Position numbers and translations under genes: made by a program
Shown here: positions 32,397-40,926 of the stretch, piece by piece
How the letters are laid out: every line of letters begins with the position of its first letter
How positions within the stretch are numbered: the stretch's first letter is position 1
NCBI RefSeq assembly: GCF_015354505.1
Contig: NZ_JACAFP010000002.1
Span: 310,001 to 374,000 of the forward strand
Source of the DNA: Microbacterium sp. UFMG61
GTDB taxonomy: Bacteria; Actinomycetota; Actinomycetes; Actinomycetales; Microbacteriaceae
Direction: 5' to 3'
Length of the DNA: 64,000 nucleotides
Notes under the pieces: model-generated
Database searches by the model: none
Told to the model about the DNA's origin: nothing
What the model saw: only the letters and a program-made list of their open reading frames with translations

Positions 32397-33148
32397 TCAC
32401 CGACCTGATTGATGTCCACGCGCCGGCGATCGACCTGCAGGGGCTCGTGAAGAGCTTCGGCGACAACGAGGTGCTCAAGGGCATCGACCTCACCGTCACG
32501 GCGGGTGAGGTCGTCTGCATCATCGGTCCGTCGGGATCGGGCAAATCGACGCTGCTGCGGTCGGTGAACCTGCTCGAGGAACCGACGGGCGGCAAGGTGC
32601 TCATCGAGGGCATCGACATCACCGACCCCGACGTCGACATCGACCGGGTGCGCACGCGCATCGGCATGGTGTTCCAGAGCTTCAACCTCTTCCCGCACCT
32701 CGACGTGATGGGCAACCTCATGATCGCGCAGCAGCGCGTGAAGAAGCGCTCCAAGGCTGAAGCCGAGAGGGTCGCGAAGGAGATGCTCGGTCGCGTCGGT
32801 CTCGCCGAGAAGGCCGATGCCTTCCCCGGGCACCTGTCGGGCGGTCAGCAGCAGCGCGTCGCGATCGCGCGGGCGCTGTGCATGAATCCCGACATGATGC
32901 TGTTCGACGAGCCGACCTCGGCGCTCGACCCCGAGCTGGTCGGCGAGGTGCTGCAGGTCATGCGCTCGCTCGCCGACGAGGGGATGACCATGCTGGTCGT
33001 CACCCACGAGATGGGCTTCGCTCGTGAGGTCGGCTCCCGTCTGATCTTCATGGACGGCGGGCACATCGTCGAAGAGGGCGATCCGCGCGAGGTGCTCGCC
33101 AACCCGCAGCATCCGCGGACGCAGGACTTCCTCGCTCGCGTCCTCTGA
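32393..33148 (+). CDS. amino acid ABC transporter ATP-binding protein, GlnQ type (251 aa)
   Basis: ATPase of the importer: Walker [10 protein letters not shown] (about residues 44-52), Q-loop [11 protein letters not shown], signature [15 protein letters not shown], Walker [16 protein letters not shown]-loop VVTHEMGFA. The [12 protein letters not shown] and DPELVGEVL segments are typical of GlnQ/HisP proteins for polar amino acids. ATG overlaps the permease stop by four bases (ATGA). A strong hairpin terminator follows 20 bases after the stop. Confidence 0.94.
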   Translation: MITDLIDVHAPAIDLQGLVKSFGDNEVLKGIDLTVTAGEVVCIIGPSGSGKSTLLRSVNLLEEPTGGKVLIEGIDITDPDVDIDRVRTRIGMVFQSFNLFPHLDVMGNLMIAQQRVKKRSKAEAERVAKEMLGRVGLAEKADAFPGHLSGGQQQRVAIARALCMNPDMMLFDEPTSALDPELVGEVLQVMRSLADEGMTMLVVTHEMGFAREVGSRLIFMDGGHIVEEGDPREVLANPQHPRTQDFLARVL

Positions 33149-33167
33149 TCGTCTGAGCGGCTGCGCG

Positions 33168-33200
33168 CCCCCTCCTGCGGAAACGGCAGGAGGGGGTCTC
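33168..33200 (+). terminator. strong hairpin terminator after the amino acid ABC operon
   Basis: CCCCCTCCTGC (33168-33178) pairs perfectly with GCAGGAGGGGG (33186-33196) around a 7-base loop, followed by TCTCT. Because the YegP gene ends at 33221 on the other strand, it could terminate both transcripts. Confidence 0.75.
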
Positions 33201-33220
33201 TGCAGGAAGCGTGAGGAAGG

Positions 33221-33400
33221 TCAGTCGAGTTCGACGACCGTGGCTCTTGGTGCGTTGTTCTTGACCGACTCGACGCCGTTCTTCGCAGCGGACCGTGAGG
33301 TGTAGCTCTCACTCGACGCGATCACCTCGCCGTTGCCGGCTTTCAGCCGGAACCGGTGACCACCGGCGCTGTCGGTGTACAGCTCGAACTTTCCTGCCAT
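33221..33400 (-). CDS. YegP/DUF1508 family small protein (59 aa)
   Basis: A 59-residue single DUF1508 unit: M-A-G-K-F-E-L-Y-T-D opening, HRFRLKAGNGEVIASSESY and the ending AAKNGVESVKNNAP. E. coli YegP has two such repeats; one-repeat versions are common. The fold is a small alpha/beta dimer and the function is unestablished, although homologues are linked to stress. AAAGGACGCCTC precedes the ATG at 33400. Short enough to be overlooked in automatic calls. A promoter TTTTGA-N17-TATACC lies about 110 bases upstream, its -35 inside a large palindrome. Confidence 0.85.
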   Translation of the reverse strand: MAGKFELYTDSAGGHRFRLKAGNGEVIASSESYTSRSAAKNGVESVKNNAPRATVVELD

Positions 33401-33510
33401 GAGGCGTCCTTTCTCGGTGGTGTCGAGGGAACGACGCCCTCGGGGATCACGGTATCCCGGAGTACTGGATCAGAGAAGAGCGTGCGAAAGATCTCTTCAG
33501 ATCAGACCTC

Positions 33511-33539
33511 GGTATACCCACCCCTCCGAAGACTCAAAA
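33511..33539 (-). promoter_or_regulatory. candidate promoter TTTTGA-N17-TATACC of the YegP gene
   Basis: Minus-strand TTTTGA (33539-33534), 17 bases, TATACC (33516-33511). The -35 is in the left arm of the 33533-33566 palindrome. The transcript would carry a leader of about 100 bases. Confidence 0.4.
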
Positions 33540-33566
33540 TTCTACCCATATGGGCAGAATTTTGAG
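33533..33566. repeat. 34-bp near-perfect AT-rich palindrome without a loop
   Basis: The two 17-base arms meet at CAT/ATG and pair at all but one position (A at 33544 against C at 33555). Core elements are AAAATTCT, CCCATATGGG and AGAATTTT. In a genome of roughly 70% GC an uninterrupted palindrome of this size and AT content is exceptional. It lies between the YegP start and the end of the second ABC operon; operator and bidirectional terminator are both possible. Confidence 0.8.
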
Positions 33567-33622
33567 GGCTTCACTGACCGAACTTGCCGATGGTGGAAGA
33601 GAATCTTCCCCACGGGCAGATT

Positions 33623-33649
33623 CATCCTCGCGAGTCACCCGCGAGGATG
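33623..33649 (-). terminator. hairpin spanning the stop codon of the second ABC operon
   Basis: CATCCTCGCG (33623-33632) pairs perfectly with CGCGAGGATG (33640-33649), with the TGA stop of the ATPase gene inside the 7-base loop. It would end the leftward operon; no T-run follows. Confidence 0.45.
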
Positions 33650-34714
33650 CACGGCCACAGGCTCGGGCGCGACAGCGATGCGCACGCGATCACCGAACGC
33701 CGGGTGGATGCCGGGGGAGTGCTGCAAGCGCACCAGCTCACCCGATTCCGTACGCACGAGCGTGCGACGCATGCTGCCGAGGAACGTGCTCTCCTGCACG
33801 AGCGCGTCTGTCGCGGCATCCGCCTCAGAGGCGAAGTGCACGTTCTCGGGGCGCAGATAGACGTCGACGGGGCCGTCGGCCGGCGACTGCAACGGCAGCC
33901 GTTGGCCCCACACCATGACGTGGTCGCCCTCAGCGACGCCGGAGACGACGCTCGACAGGCCGACGAACGCGGCGACCCCTGCGGTCGACGGTGTCGTGTA
34001 GAGCTGCTCCGGGGTTCCGATCTGCTCGATGCGGCCGGAGTTCATCACCGCGATCCTGTCGGAGACCGCGAGTGCCTCCTCCTGGTCGTGCGTCACGAAG
34101 ACGGTCGTGATTCCCAGTCGCAGCTGGATGCGGCGGATCTCGTCGCGCAGTTGCACCCGCACCTTCGCGTCGAGGGCGGACAGCGGCTCGTCGAGCAGCA
34201 GCACCTTCGGTTCTGTCACGAGTGCGCGGGCCAGCGCCACGCGCTGCTGCTGGCCACCGGAGAGCTGATGCGGAAAGCGGTCGGCGAAGTCGGCCAGACC
34301 CACGAGCGCGAGAGCGTCGAGCGCGCGCTTGGCGGCCTCGGCCTTGCCGAGGCCGCGACGGCGCAACCCGAAAGCCGTGTTGTCCGCGACACGCAGGTGC
34401 GGGAACAGCGAGTACGACTGGAAGACCATGCCGATGTCGCGCTTGTTGGTGGGAACGCGCGAGACGTCGCCGCCGTCGAGCAGCACCGCGCCGCTGTCGA
34501 GGCCCTCGAGGCCTGCGAGAACGCGCAGCAGCGTGGTCTTACCGCAGCCTGAGGGGCCGAGCAGAGAGACGAACTCGCCGGGCGCGATGTCGAGATCGAC
34601 GCCGTGCAGCACGGTGGTGCCCGAATAGCTCTTCACGATGCCCTGCAGCTGCACGCGTGTGCCCTCGCCCGCCTCGGCGAGCAGCATGTTGTCGGCGGTC
34701 TGGGGGAGGGTCAT
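33635..34714 (-). CDS. ABC transporter ATP-binding protein, PotA/FbpC/PhnT-like with TOBE domain (359 aa)
   Basis: ATPase of the second importer. Walker A GPSGCGKTT (about residues 53-61), Q-loop VFQSYSLFPHL, signature [15 protein letters not shown], Walker B VLLLDEPLSALDAK, H-loop VFVTHDQEEA, then a C-terminal TOBE domain (about 280-359, VYLRPENVHF) that gives regulatory control in this subfamily. The last of four leftward genes ordered binding protein, two permeases, ATPase, each overlapping the next by four bases (ATPase start overlaps the permease stop at 34711-34714). Confidence 0.9.
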   Translation of the reverse strand: MTLPQTADNMLLAEAGEGTRVQLQGIVKSYSGTTVLHGVDLDIAPGEFVSLLGPSGCGKTTLLRVLAGLEGLDSGAVLLDGGDVSRVPTNKRDIGMVFQSYSLFPHLRVADNTAFGLRRRGLGKAEAAKRALDALALVGLADFADRFPHQLSGGQQQRVALARALVTEPKVLLLDEPLSALDAKVRVQLRDEIRRIQLRLGITTVFVTHDQEEALAVSDRIAVMNSGRIEQIGTPEQLYTTPSTAGVAAFVGLSSVVSGVAEGDHVMVWGQRLPLQSPADGPVDVYLRPENVHFASEADAATDALVQESTFLGSMRRTLVRTESGELVRLQHSPGIHPAFGDRVRIAVAPEPVAVHPRG

Positions 34715-35505
34715 GAGCGGGCCTTTCCGGTGCCGCGTGCGACGCGGCCGATGAGCAGGAGCAGGAGGAAGACGAACAGCAGTGCCAGCAGGGTGAAGAT
34801 CGCCGGAGCGTACGGGTCCTGCTTCTGGACGACGACCATGGCCGTCTGGAACACCTGACGGTTCAGGAGTGAGGCGATCGTGAACTCGCCGAGAACGACC
34901 GCGATCGAGATCAGTGAGGCCGCGAGCAGGCCCTGGCGCAGATTCGGGGCGAGGACCTTGAGCACCACCGTCGGCCAGCTCGCGCCGAGCGAGCGTGCGG
35001 CCTCGGCGAGGGTGCGCAGGTCGGCGGCGTCGATCGAGGCCTGGATCGAGCGATACGCGAACGGCAGAACGGTGATGCCGTAGGCGAAGGCCAGCGTCCA
35101 GGTGCCGGTGCCGAGGGTGCGGCCGATCTGCAGGTAGATCGGTGCGAGCCCGACGACCAGCACGATCGCGGGGATTGAGATCGGCAGCAGCACCGCGAAC
35201 TCGAAGAGAGGCTTGAGCTTGCCGAAGCGCAGATTCACCAGGATCATCGTCGGCGCGAGCAGCAGGAGCACGATGGCGACCGTCACGACGGCGAGGATCA
35301 GCGAGTTGCCGAGACCCATCCAGATCGGCTTGATGGCGGCCGACTTGGCGGGGTCGAACAGGGCAGCCCAGCGCTCGAAGCCGAGGGTGCCGTCGGTCTG
35401 CCGCAGCGTGTAGAGGAAGGTCGAGATCAGCGGGATCGCGAAGAAGGCGCCGACGATGATGCCGATGACCCAGCGGGTGGCGGCTGAGGGAGCGAGGCGG
35501 TTCAC
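34711..35505 (-). CDS. ABC transporter permease, PotC/PhnV-like (264 aa)
   Basis: Second permease of the importer, with six predicted membrane segments. The coupling loop reads EAARSLGASWPTVVLKVLAPNLRQGL. The frame is open to 35826, but a GTG at 35505 is chosen: its GTGA overlaps the stop of the upstream permease by four bases and GAGGTGG lies five bases before it. Residues coded further upstream are arginine-rich and lie inside the neighbouring gene. Confidence 0.87.
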   Translation of the reverse strand: MNRLAPSAATRWVIGIIVGAFFAIPLISTFLYTLRQTDGTLGFERWAALFDPAKSAAIKPIWMGLGNSLILAVVTVAIVLLLLAPTMILVNLRFGKLKPLFEFAVLLPISIPAIVLVVGLAPIYLQIGRTLGTGTWTLAFAYGITVLPFAYRSIQASIDAADLRTLAEAARSLGASWPTVVLKVLAPNLRQGLLAASLISIAVVLGEFTIASLLNRQVFQTAMVVVQKQDPYAPAIFTLLALLFVFLLLLLIGRVARGTGKARS

Positions 35506-36449
35506 GATTGCCACCTCGCTGCCCGCCGCTGGATAAGCGAGTACAGAGCCATCACGACTCCGACGATCACGATCATGCCGAGCGCGAGGGCACCGGCCAG
35601 ATTCTCGCGGCCGAGCACGGTCTCGCTCGTGAGCGCGGCGCGGATCTGCAGCGGCACGATCTGCGCGCCCTGGCTGGCGAGAGCGGCAGCGGTGGCGTAG
35701 GACGAGAAGGCGTTCGCGAACAACAGGAGCAGGCTCGCGAGGAACGAAGGGGCGAGGACCGGGATCCCGATACGCAGCCAGAAGCTCGAACGCGTGCCGC
35801 CGAGCGTGAGGTTCGCCTCGGCCCACTGCGGCTTGAGCGCGGCGAGGGCGGGCATGAACGTGATGACCATCAGCGGGATCTGGAAGTAGATGTACGGCAG
35901 GATCAGGCCCGGAAGGTCGTACAGCCAGGTGCCGTTCGCGAAGATGTCGATGCCGAAGGTGTCCTGGAGGAACAGCTTGAGTACGCCCTGGATGCCGATC
36001 GTGGCGATGAAGGCGAACGCGAGCATGACGCCGCCGAACTGGGCGAGCACACCGGCTGCGGCATCCACGGTCGAGCGCACGGCGCCGTCCGGATTCATGC
36101 CGAGCAGTGCGTAGCAGACCAGGGCACCGACGACGGCTCCGATCACGGCGGTCAGCAGTGACAGCCCGGCGGAGTTCGCGAAGGTGGTGAGCACGACCGG
36201 GTCACCGAGAGCGGAGACGTTCGACCAGGTGAGGCTCCCGTTCTTGGTGAAGAAACCGGACCCGATCGCGAGAACGGTCGGCACCGCGAGGAAGAGCAGC
36301 ACGTAGGCGGCGAACGGCACGAGACCGAGCCACGCGACGGATGGCGCCGAGCGCCGGGCCCCCGAGTCGACGGGCCCGGCGCCGGCCGGAGTGAGGGGGA
36401 CGGGGGCGGATGCCGTGGCATCCGCCCCCGTCGTGGTGGCAGTGGTCAC
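35502..36449 (-). CDS. ABC transporter permease, PotB/PhnU-like (315 aa)
   Basis: First permease of the importer. After a Pro/Ala-rich cytoplasmic tail of about 40 residues, six membrane segments follow with the coupling loop EANLTLGGTRSSFWLRIGIPVLAP. GTG at 36449 overlaps the binding-protein stop by four bases (GTGA); the open frame further upstream (to 36665) is inside that gene. Together with the other three genes it forms a polyamine/opine/phosphonate-type importer. Confidence 0.87.
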   Translation of the reverse strand: MTTATTTGADATASAPVPLTPAGAGPVDSGARRSAPSVAWLGLVPFAAYVLLFLAVPTVLAIGSGFFTKNGSLTWSNVSALGDPVVLTTFANSAGLSLLTAVIGAVVGALVCYALLGMNPDGAVRSTVDAAAGVLAQFGGVMLAFAFIATIGIQGVLKLFLQDTFGIDIFANGTWLYDLPGLILPYIYFQIPLMVITFMPALAALKPQWAEANLTLGGTRSSFWLRIGIPVLAPSFLASLLLLFANAFSSYATAAALASQGAQIVPLQIRAALTSETVLGRENLAGALALGMIVIVGVVMALYSLIQRRAARWQS

Positions 36450-37585
36450 TGGACCGCCGCTGCCCACTTCTCGCCGAGCAGCGTGCCGGCGTTCGTCGAC
36501 TGCTCCTCGGTCGGGACGACCGTCTCGTTCGGAACCTCGGGAAGAGCTGCGGCCAGGTCGGCGTCGATCGTGCCGGCCTCGGTCATGGCCTCCATACGAG
36601 CCGGGCGGGCGCCGCCCTTGAGCCACAGGTTCTGCACCTCGTCGCTGTAGAGGAACTCCTGCCACAGGCGAGCGGCGGCCGGGTTCGGGGCATCCTTGTT
36701 GATCGCCTGGTTGTAGTAGCCCGCGTAACCGGTGCCGTCGAGGACCACGACCTCCCAGTTCTCGTTGTCGGCGGTGTGCGAGGCGTTGAGGTAATCCCAG
36801 TCGAAGACGACCGGGGTCTCGCCGCTCGCGACGGTCGCCGTGGTCACGTCGACCTTGAGCAGGTTGCCGGCCTTCTGCAGATCCGCGAAGAAGTCGATGC
36901 CGGGCTGGAAGTCGTCGAGCGTGCCGTCGGACTGCACGGTGGCGAGCCCCACGGCGGCGAAGGCGGCGCCGGCCTGGGTCGGGTCGCCGTTGATGGCGAC
37001 GGCACCCTTGTAGGCGGCGTCCTTCAGGTCGTCGAGCGACTCGGGGGCGTCGAACTTCGACGAGTCGTACCCGATCGACATGTATCCGCCGTAGTCGCCG
37101 ACGAAGAGGCCGGTCGGCTCCTTGAGCGCGTCGGGGATCTCATCCCAGGTCTGCACCTGGTACGGCGCGAAGACGTCGGTGTTCTGCAGGGCGACCGTGA
37201 GGCCGAGGTCGAACACGTCGGGTGCGGTGTCGAGGCCCTCGTTGGTCTTCGCGGCCTGGATCTCCTCGGCGCTCGACACATCGGGCGAGGCCTCGTTGAT
37301 CGTGATCTCGGGGTACTTCTCGGCGAAGAGGTCGAGGATCTCGCCGTAGTTGGCCCAGTCGCGGGGAAGGGCGATGACGTTGAGCTGGCCTTCGGCCTTC
37401 GCTGCCTCTTCGAGGTCGGCGAACGAGCCGAAGTCCTCGACCGAGGTCGCGGCTGCGGCGTCGATGTCGTCGCTGCCGGCAGCGGGGGTCTCCGCACCCG
37501 TGGCGCAGGCGGTCAGGCCGAGCGCGGCGGTGGTGAACAGGGCGATGCCGGCGCCGATGCGCGCGCGGCGGTGGAAGTTCGTCAT
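36446..37585 (-). CDS. ABC transporter substrate-binding lipoprotein, polyamine/phosphonate-type (379 aa)
   Basis: Lipoprotein with lipobox L-G-L-T-A-C (Cys27). The mature protein is a PotD/SBP_bac_6-like binding protein: LNVIALPRDWANYGEILDLFAEKYP, APDVFDLGLTVALQN, ETPVVFDWDYLNAS and YAGYYNQAINKDAPNPAAARLWQEFLYS, the last being typical of the Fe3+/2-aminoethylphosphonate/polyamine binding group. The ligand cannot be assigned; no phosphonate-degradation or polyamine genes are nearby. GAGAGGACCCTG precedes the ATG. The upstream region has three CGAGAGG copies, two direct and one inverted. Confidence 0.87.
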   Translation of the reverse strand: MTNFHRRARIGAGIALFTTAALGLTACATGAETPAAGSDDIDAAAATSVEDFGSFADLEEAAKAEGQLNVIALPRDWANYGEILDLFAEKYPEITINEASPDVSSAEEIQAAKTNEGLDTAPDVFDLGLTVALQNTDVFAPYQVQTWDEIPDALKEPTGLFVGDYGGYMSIGYDSSKFDAPESLDDLKDAAYKGAVAINGDPTQAGAAFAAVGLATVQSDGTLDDFQPGIDFFADLQKAGNLLKVDVTTATVASGETPVVFDWDYLNASHTADNENWEVVVLDGTGYAGYYNQAINKDAPNPAAARLWQEFLYSDEVQNLWLKGGARPARMEAMTEAGTIDADLAAALPEVPNETVVPTEEQSTNAGTLLGEKWAAAVQ

Positions 37586-37591
37586 CAGGGT

Positions 37592-37686
37592 CCTCTCGGT
37601 GCCCGGCGCTGTGAGCCGGATTCGGGTTGCGAGAGGACACTATGAGCCGCGGGTTGCCGACGATCGCGGCCCGGGTGAACGAGAGG
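37592..37686. repeat. three CGAGAGG elements upstream of the binding-protein gene
   Basis: CCTCTCG at 37592-37598 (inverted), CGAGAGG at 37630-37636 and CGAGAGG at 37680-37686. The first overlaps the ribosome binding site. An inner dyad CCGGC/GCCGG (37603-37619) lies between the first two. Could be an operator set or an RNA structure; a -10-like TAGTGT at 37642-37637 would start transcription near the middle element, which weakens the RNA-switch reading. Confidence 0.35.
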
Positions 37687-37755
37687 TGTCCGGGTCGTGG
37701 CGGGTCAGCGCGACGGTGACACTTGAGGCGCCGCGCAGTCTGACATCCTGGACGG

Positions 37756-38583
37756 ATGGACATCGGCAGTGTGCTCGGGCTCGAGCAGCTCACCTGGGGC
37801 ACGCTGATCCTCGTGGTCGTCGCGGCGTTCGCGGCCGGCTGGATCGACGCCGTCGTCGGCGGCGGAGGGCTGCTGCAGCTTCCCGCGCTGCTGCTGATCC
37901 CCGGCATCTCGCCGATCCAGGCGCTCGCGACGAACAAGCTCGCCTCGGTCTTCGGCACGGCCACGAGCAGCGTCACCTACTATCGGCGCGCGAAACCCGA
38001 CATCCGCACCGCGCTGCCGATGGCCGCGATCGCGCTCGCCGGGTCCTTTGGGGGAGCAGCGGTCGCCACGGTGCTGCCGGCTGCCGCGTTCAAGCCGATC
38101 ATCGTGGTCGCCCTGCTCGCCGTCGCGCTCTTCACCGCGTTCCGCCCGCAGATGGGCGCCGCGACGCGGCTGCGCTTCCGCGGGCACAAACACCACATCA
38201 TGGCGGGTCTCGCGGGGCTGGTGATCGGCTTCTACGACGGGTTGATCGGCCCCGGTACAGGCACGTTCCTGGTGATTTCGCTCGTCGCGCTGCTGGGCTA
38301 CGACTTCCTGCAGGCGAGCGCGAAGGCGAAGATCGTGAACCTCGCCACGAACACCGGTGCTCTGCTGCTGTTCATCCCTCACGGCGCCGTGCTGTGGCTG
38401 CTCGGCGGCATCCTCGCGGTCGCCAACGTCGCCGGCAGCTATCTCGGCTCGCGCATGGCGATCTCGAGGGGCACCACGTTCATCCGAGTCGTGTTCCTCG
38501 TCGTGGTCGTGGCGCTCATCGCGAAGCTCGGGGTCGACGTGTGGAACGAGAACATCGCCCCGGCGCTCGCCGGCCTGCGCTGA
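37756..38583 (+). CDS. TSUP (TauE/SafE) family sulfite or sulfonate permease (275 aa)
   Basis: Eight or so hydrophobic segments in two homologous halves. Each half has the family's glycine-rich entry: AGWIDAVVGGGGLLQLPALLL near the start and IGFYDGLIGPGTGTFLVISLV at mid-protein. LATNKLASVFGT and VNLATNTGALLLF are the paired following motifs. These permeases export or import sulfite, sulfoacetate and related anions; the substrate here is unknown. A bidirectional terminator separates it from the converging aspS. Confidence 0.9.
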   Translation: MDIGSVLGLEQLTWGTLILVVVAAFAAGWIDAVVGGGGLLQLPALLLIPGISPIQALATNKLASVFGTATSSVTYYRRAKPDIRTALPMAAIALAGSFGGAAVATVLPAAAFKPIIVVALLAVALFTAFRPQMGAATRLRFRGHKHHIMAGLAGLVIGFYDGLIGPGTGTFLVISLVALLGYDFLQASAKAKIVNLATNTGALLLFIPHGAVLWLLGGILAVANVAGSYLGSRMAISRGTTFIRVVFLVVVVALIAKLGVDVWNENIAPALAGLR

Positions 38584-38591
38584 GTATGCGA

Positions 38592-38627
38592 AGAGGCCCC
38601 CTCCCGCCGTAGCGGGAGAGGGCCTCT
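38592..38627. terminator. bidirectional terminator between the TSUP and aspS genes
   Basis: GAGGCCCCCTCCCGC (38593-38607) pairs with GCGGGAGAGGGCCTC (38612-38626) with one mismatch and a CGTA tetraloop, flanked by A on the left and T on the right. It lies nine bases after one stop and 13 after the other. Confidence 0.7.
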
Positions 38628-38639
38628 CGAGAACAGAGG

Positions 38640-40421
38640 TCAGGCCTCGTCGTCTTCCGGCTCGAAGTCGACCCCGGCCTCGGCGCGCTGCTCCGCGGTG
38701 ATGGGAGCCGGGGCCGCGGTCAGCGGGTCGAAGCCGTTGCCCGACTTCGGGAAAGCGATGACGTCGCGGATCGACTCGGTCTTCGTGAGGTGCTGCAGCA
38801 CGCGGTCCATGCCGAGCGCGATGCCACCGTGGGGCGGGGCGCCGAACTTGAACGCGTCGAGCAGGAAGCCGAACTGCTCCTGTGCGAACTCGTCGCTGAT
38901 GCCCATGACCTCGAACACGCGCTTCTGCACGTCTTCGCGGTGGATGCGGATCGATCCGCCGCCGAGCTCCGAGCCGTTGCACACGATGTCGTACGCGTAG
39001 GCGAGAGCCGATCCGGGGTCGGTGTCGAAGGTGTCCTGGAACTCCGGCTTCGGGCCGGTGAACGCGTGGTGCACGGCGGTCCATGCTCCGGCTCCGACGG
39101 CGACGTCACCGGATGCGACGGCATCCGCTGCCGGCTCGAACATCGGAGCGTCGACGACCCACGTGAAGGCGAACTCGTCGGGGTTCAGGTAACCCAGGCG
39201 GCGACCGATCTCGACGCGAGCGGCGCCGAGGAGCGCACGGCTCTCCTTCGTCGACCCTGCGGCGAAGAACACGCAGTCACCGGCGGACGCGCCGACGAAC
39301 TCCGCGAGACCCGCCTGCTCGGCCTCGGATAGGTTCTTGGCCGCGGGGCCGCCGAGCGTTCCGTCTTCGTTGAAGAGGACGTAGGCGAGACCGCGGGCAC
39401 CGCGCTGCTTGGCCCAGTCCTGCCACGCGTCGAGCTGCTTGCGCGGCTGGCTCGCGCCACCCGGCATGACGACGGCGCCGACGTACTCGGCCTGGAACAC
39501 GCGGAACGGGGTGTCCGCGAAGTACTCGGTCGCCTCGACGAGCTCGAGTCCGAAGCGCAGGTCGGGCTTGTCCGAGCCGTACTTCGCCATGGCGTCGGCG
39601 TACGTCAGGCGCGGCAGCGGGGTCTGCACCTCGACGCCGATCGTCTTCCACATCGCCTGGATGAGCGACTCCATCAGCGTGATGACGTCTTCCTGGTCGA
39701 CGAAGCTCATCTCGATGTCGAGCTGCGTGAACTCCGGCTGACGGTCGGCGCGGAAGTCCTCATCGCGGTAGCAGCGGGCGATCTGGTAGTACTTCTCGAC
39801 GCCGCCGACCATGAGCAGCTGCTTGAAGAGCTGCGGCGACTGCGGCAGCGCGTACCAGCTGCCCGGGTGCAGACGAGCGGGCACGACGAAGTCGCGGGCA
39901 CCTTCGGGAGTCGAGCGGGTGAGCGTCGGGGTCTCGACCTCGGTGAAATCCTCGCCGTGCAGCACGTCGCGCACGGCCTTGTAGACGTTCGAGCGCAGAC
40001 GCAGAGCGGATGCCGCGGCGGGGCGACGCAGGTCGAGGTAGCGGTACTTGAGGCGCGCCTCTTCACCGACCGTCTCGGTGTCGGCGACGGCGGTCGACAC
40101 CTGGAACGGCAGGGGGGCGGACTCGTTCAGCACCTCGACGTCGGTCGCGATGAGCTCGATGTCGCCTGTGGGCAGGTTCGGGTTCGCGTTGCCCTCGGGG
40201 CGACGGGAGACCTCGCCGGTGACCTTCAGGACGAACTCGTTGCGCAGCGGGTGCGCCACTTCTTCGTCGCGGATGACGACCTGGGCGATGCCCGATGCAT
40301 CCCGAAGATCGATGAACGCGACTCCTCCGTGATCACGACGGCGATCGACCCAGCCCGAGAGGGTGACGGTCTGACCGATATGCTCGGCTCGCAGTGAGCC
40401 TGCCGAGTGGGTGCGAAGCAC
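38640..40421 (-). CDS. aspS: AspS, aspartyl-tRNA synthetase (593 aa)
   Basis: Class II synthetase charging tRNA-Asp (and probably also tRNA-Asn, since most actinobacteria lack AsnRS and use GatCAB; knowledge, not shown here). N-terminal OB fold: [23 protein letters not shown]. Motif 2 is [27 protein letters not shown], the flipping-loop region [12 protein letters not shown], the bacterial insertion domain in the middle, and motif 3 [14 protein letters not shown] near the end. GTG start after AGGAGGAATCCTCC. A -10 TAGAAT lies at 40466-40461. Confidence 0.97.
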   Translation of the reverse strand: MLRTHSAGSLRAEHIGQTVTLSGWVDRRRDHGGVAFIDLRDASGIAQVVIRDEEVAHPLRNEFVLKVTGEVSRRPEGNANPNLPTGDIELIATDVEVLNESAPLPFQVSTAVADTETVGEEARLKYRYLDLRRPAAASALRLRSNVYKAVRDVLHGEDFTEVETPTLTRSTPEGARDFVVPARLHPGSWYALPQSPQLFKQLLMVGGVEKYYQIARCYRDEDFRADRQPEFTQLDIEMSFVDQEDVITLMESLIQAMWKTIGVEVQTPLPRLTYADAMAKYGSDKPDLRFGLELVEATEYFADTPFRVFQAEYVGAVVMPGGASQPRKQLDAWQDWAKQRGARGLAYVLFNEDGTLGGPAAKNLSEAEQAGLAEFVGASAGDCVFFAAGSTKESRALLGAARVEIGRRLGYLNPDEFAFTWVVDAPMFEPAADAVASGDVAVGAGAWTAVHHAFTGPKPEFQDTFDTDPGSALAYAYDIVCNGSELGGGSIRIHREDVQKRVFEVMGISDEFAQEQFGFLLDAFKFGAPPHGGIALGMDRVLQHLTKTESIRDVIAFPKSGNGFDPLTAAPAPITAEQRAEAGVDFEPEDDEA

Positions 40422-40460
40422 GGAGGATTCCTCCTGATCTGGGAAATGATGAACCCGCCC

Positions 40461-40466
40461 ATTCTA
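40461..40466 (-). promoter_or_regulatory. candidate -10 TAGAAT for aspS
   Basis: Minus-strand TAGAAT, about 40 bases before the GTG; leaves a short leader that includes the AGGAGG ribosome binding site. No clear -35. Confidence 0.4.
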
Positions 40467-40550
40467 CGGGGGCGGTGTCGCCTCCTCCGCCGGTGGCATA
40501 TCGGTCAGTAGGATCGCCACGACGGCTGCTCGACCAGCGAAAGGGCCATC

Positions 40551-40925
40551 ATGGACTCCAACGGCATCTCCGACCTGTACGCGACGATCTTCTCCGGTAC
40601 GACGGGACTCATCGCCCTCGCCTTCTACGTGCTCGTCGTGGTGGGGCTGTGGAAGGTCTTCGCGAAGGCGGGATACCCCGGCATCCTCGCGATCATCCCG
40701 ATCGTGAACATCGTCTTCCTCGTCAAGATCGCCGGTATGTCCGGGTGGCTCGCCCTGCTCTATCTGATCCCCATCGTCGGCTTCATCTTCGGCATCGTCG
40801 TGGCCATCAAGCTCGGGGAGCGCTTCGGCAAGGGGGGTCTCTTCTCGTTCTTCCTGCTCTTCGTCTTCCCCTACATCGGGTATCTGATCCTCGGCTTCGG
40901 CCAGTCCCGCTACCGCGCGATCTGA
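40551..40925 (+). CDS. DUF5684 family small membrane protein (124 aa)
   Basis: Four hydrophobic segments (about residues 18-40, 45-60, 66-86, 97-118) with the family hallmarks W-K-V-F-A-K-A-G-Y-P-G-I-L-A-I-I-P and a closing FFLLFVFPYIGYLILGFGQSRY. DUF5684 domains also occur fused to signal peptidase I in some actinobacteria; no peptidase part is present here. Function unknown. CGAAAGGGCCATC precedes the ATG, and a -10-like TAGGAT lies at 40509-40514. The histidine phosphatase gene starts two bases after the stop codon's last base. Confidence 0.8.
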   Translation: MDSNGISDLYATIFSGTTGLIALAFYVLVVVGLWKVFAKAGYPGILAIIPIVNIVFLVKIAGMSGWLALLYLIPIVGFIFGIVVAIKLGERFGKGGLFSFFLLFVFPYIGYLILGFGQSRYRAI

Positions 40926-40926
40926 C

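Noticed and set aside
37592..37636. riboswitch masking the ribosome binding site of the second ABC importer
   Set aside because: The stem CCTCTCG/CGAGAGG would need its 5' arm transcribed, but the nearest -10-like hexamer places the start within that arm; kept only as a repeat of uncertain role.
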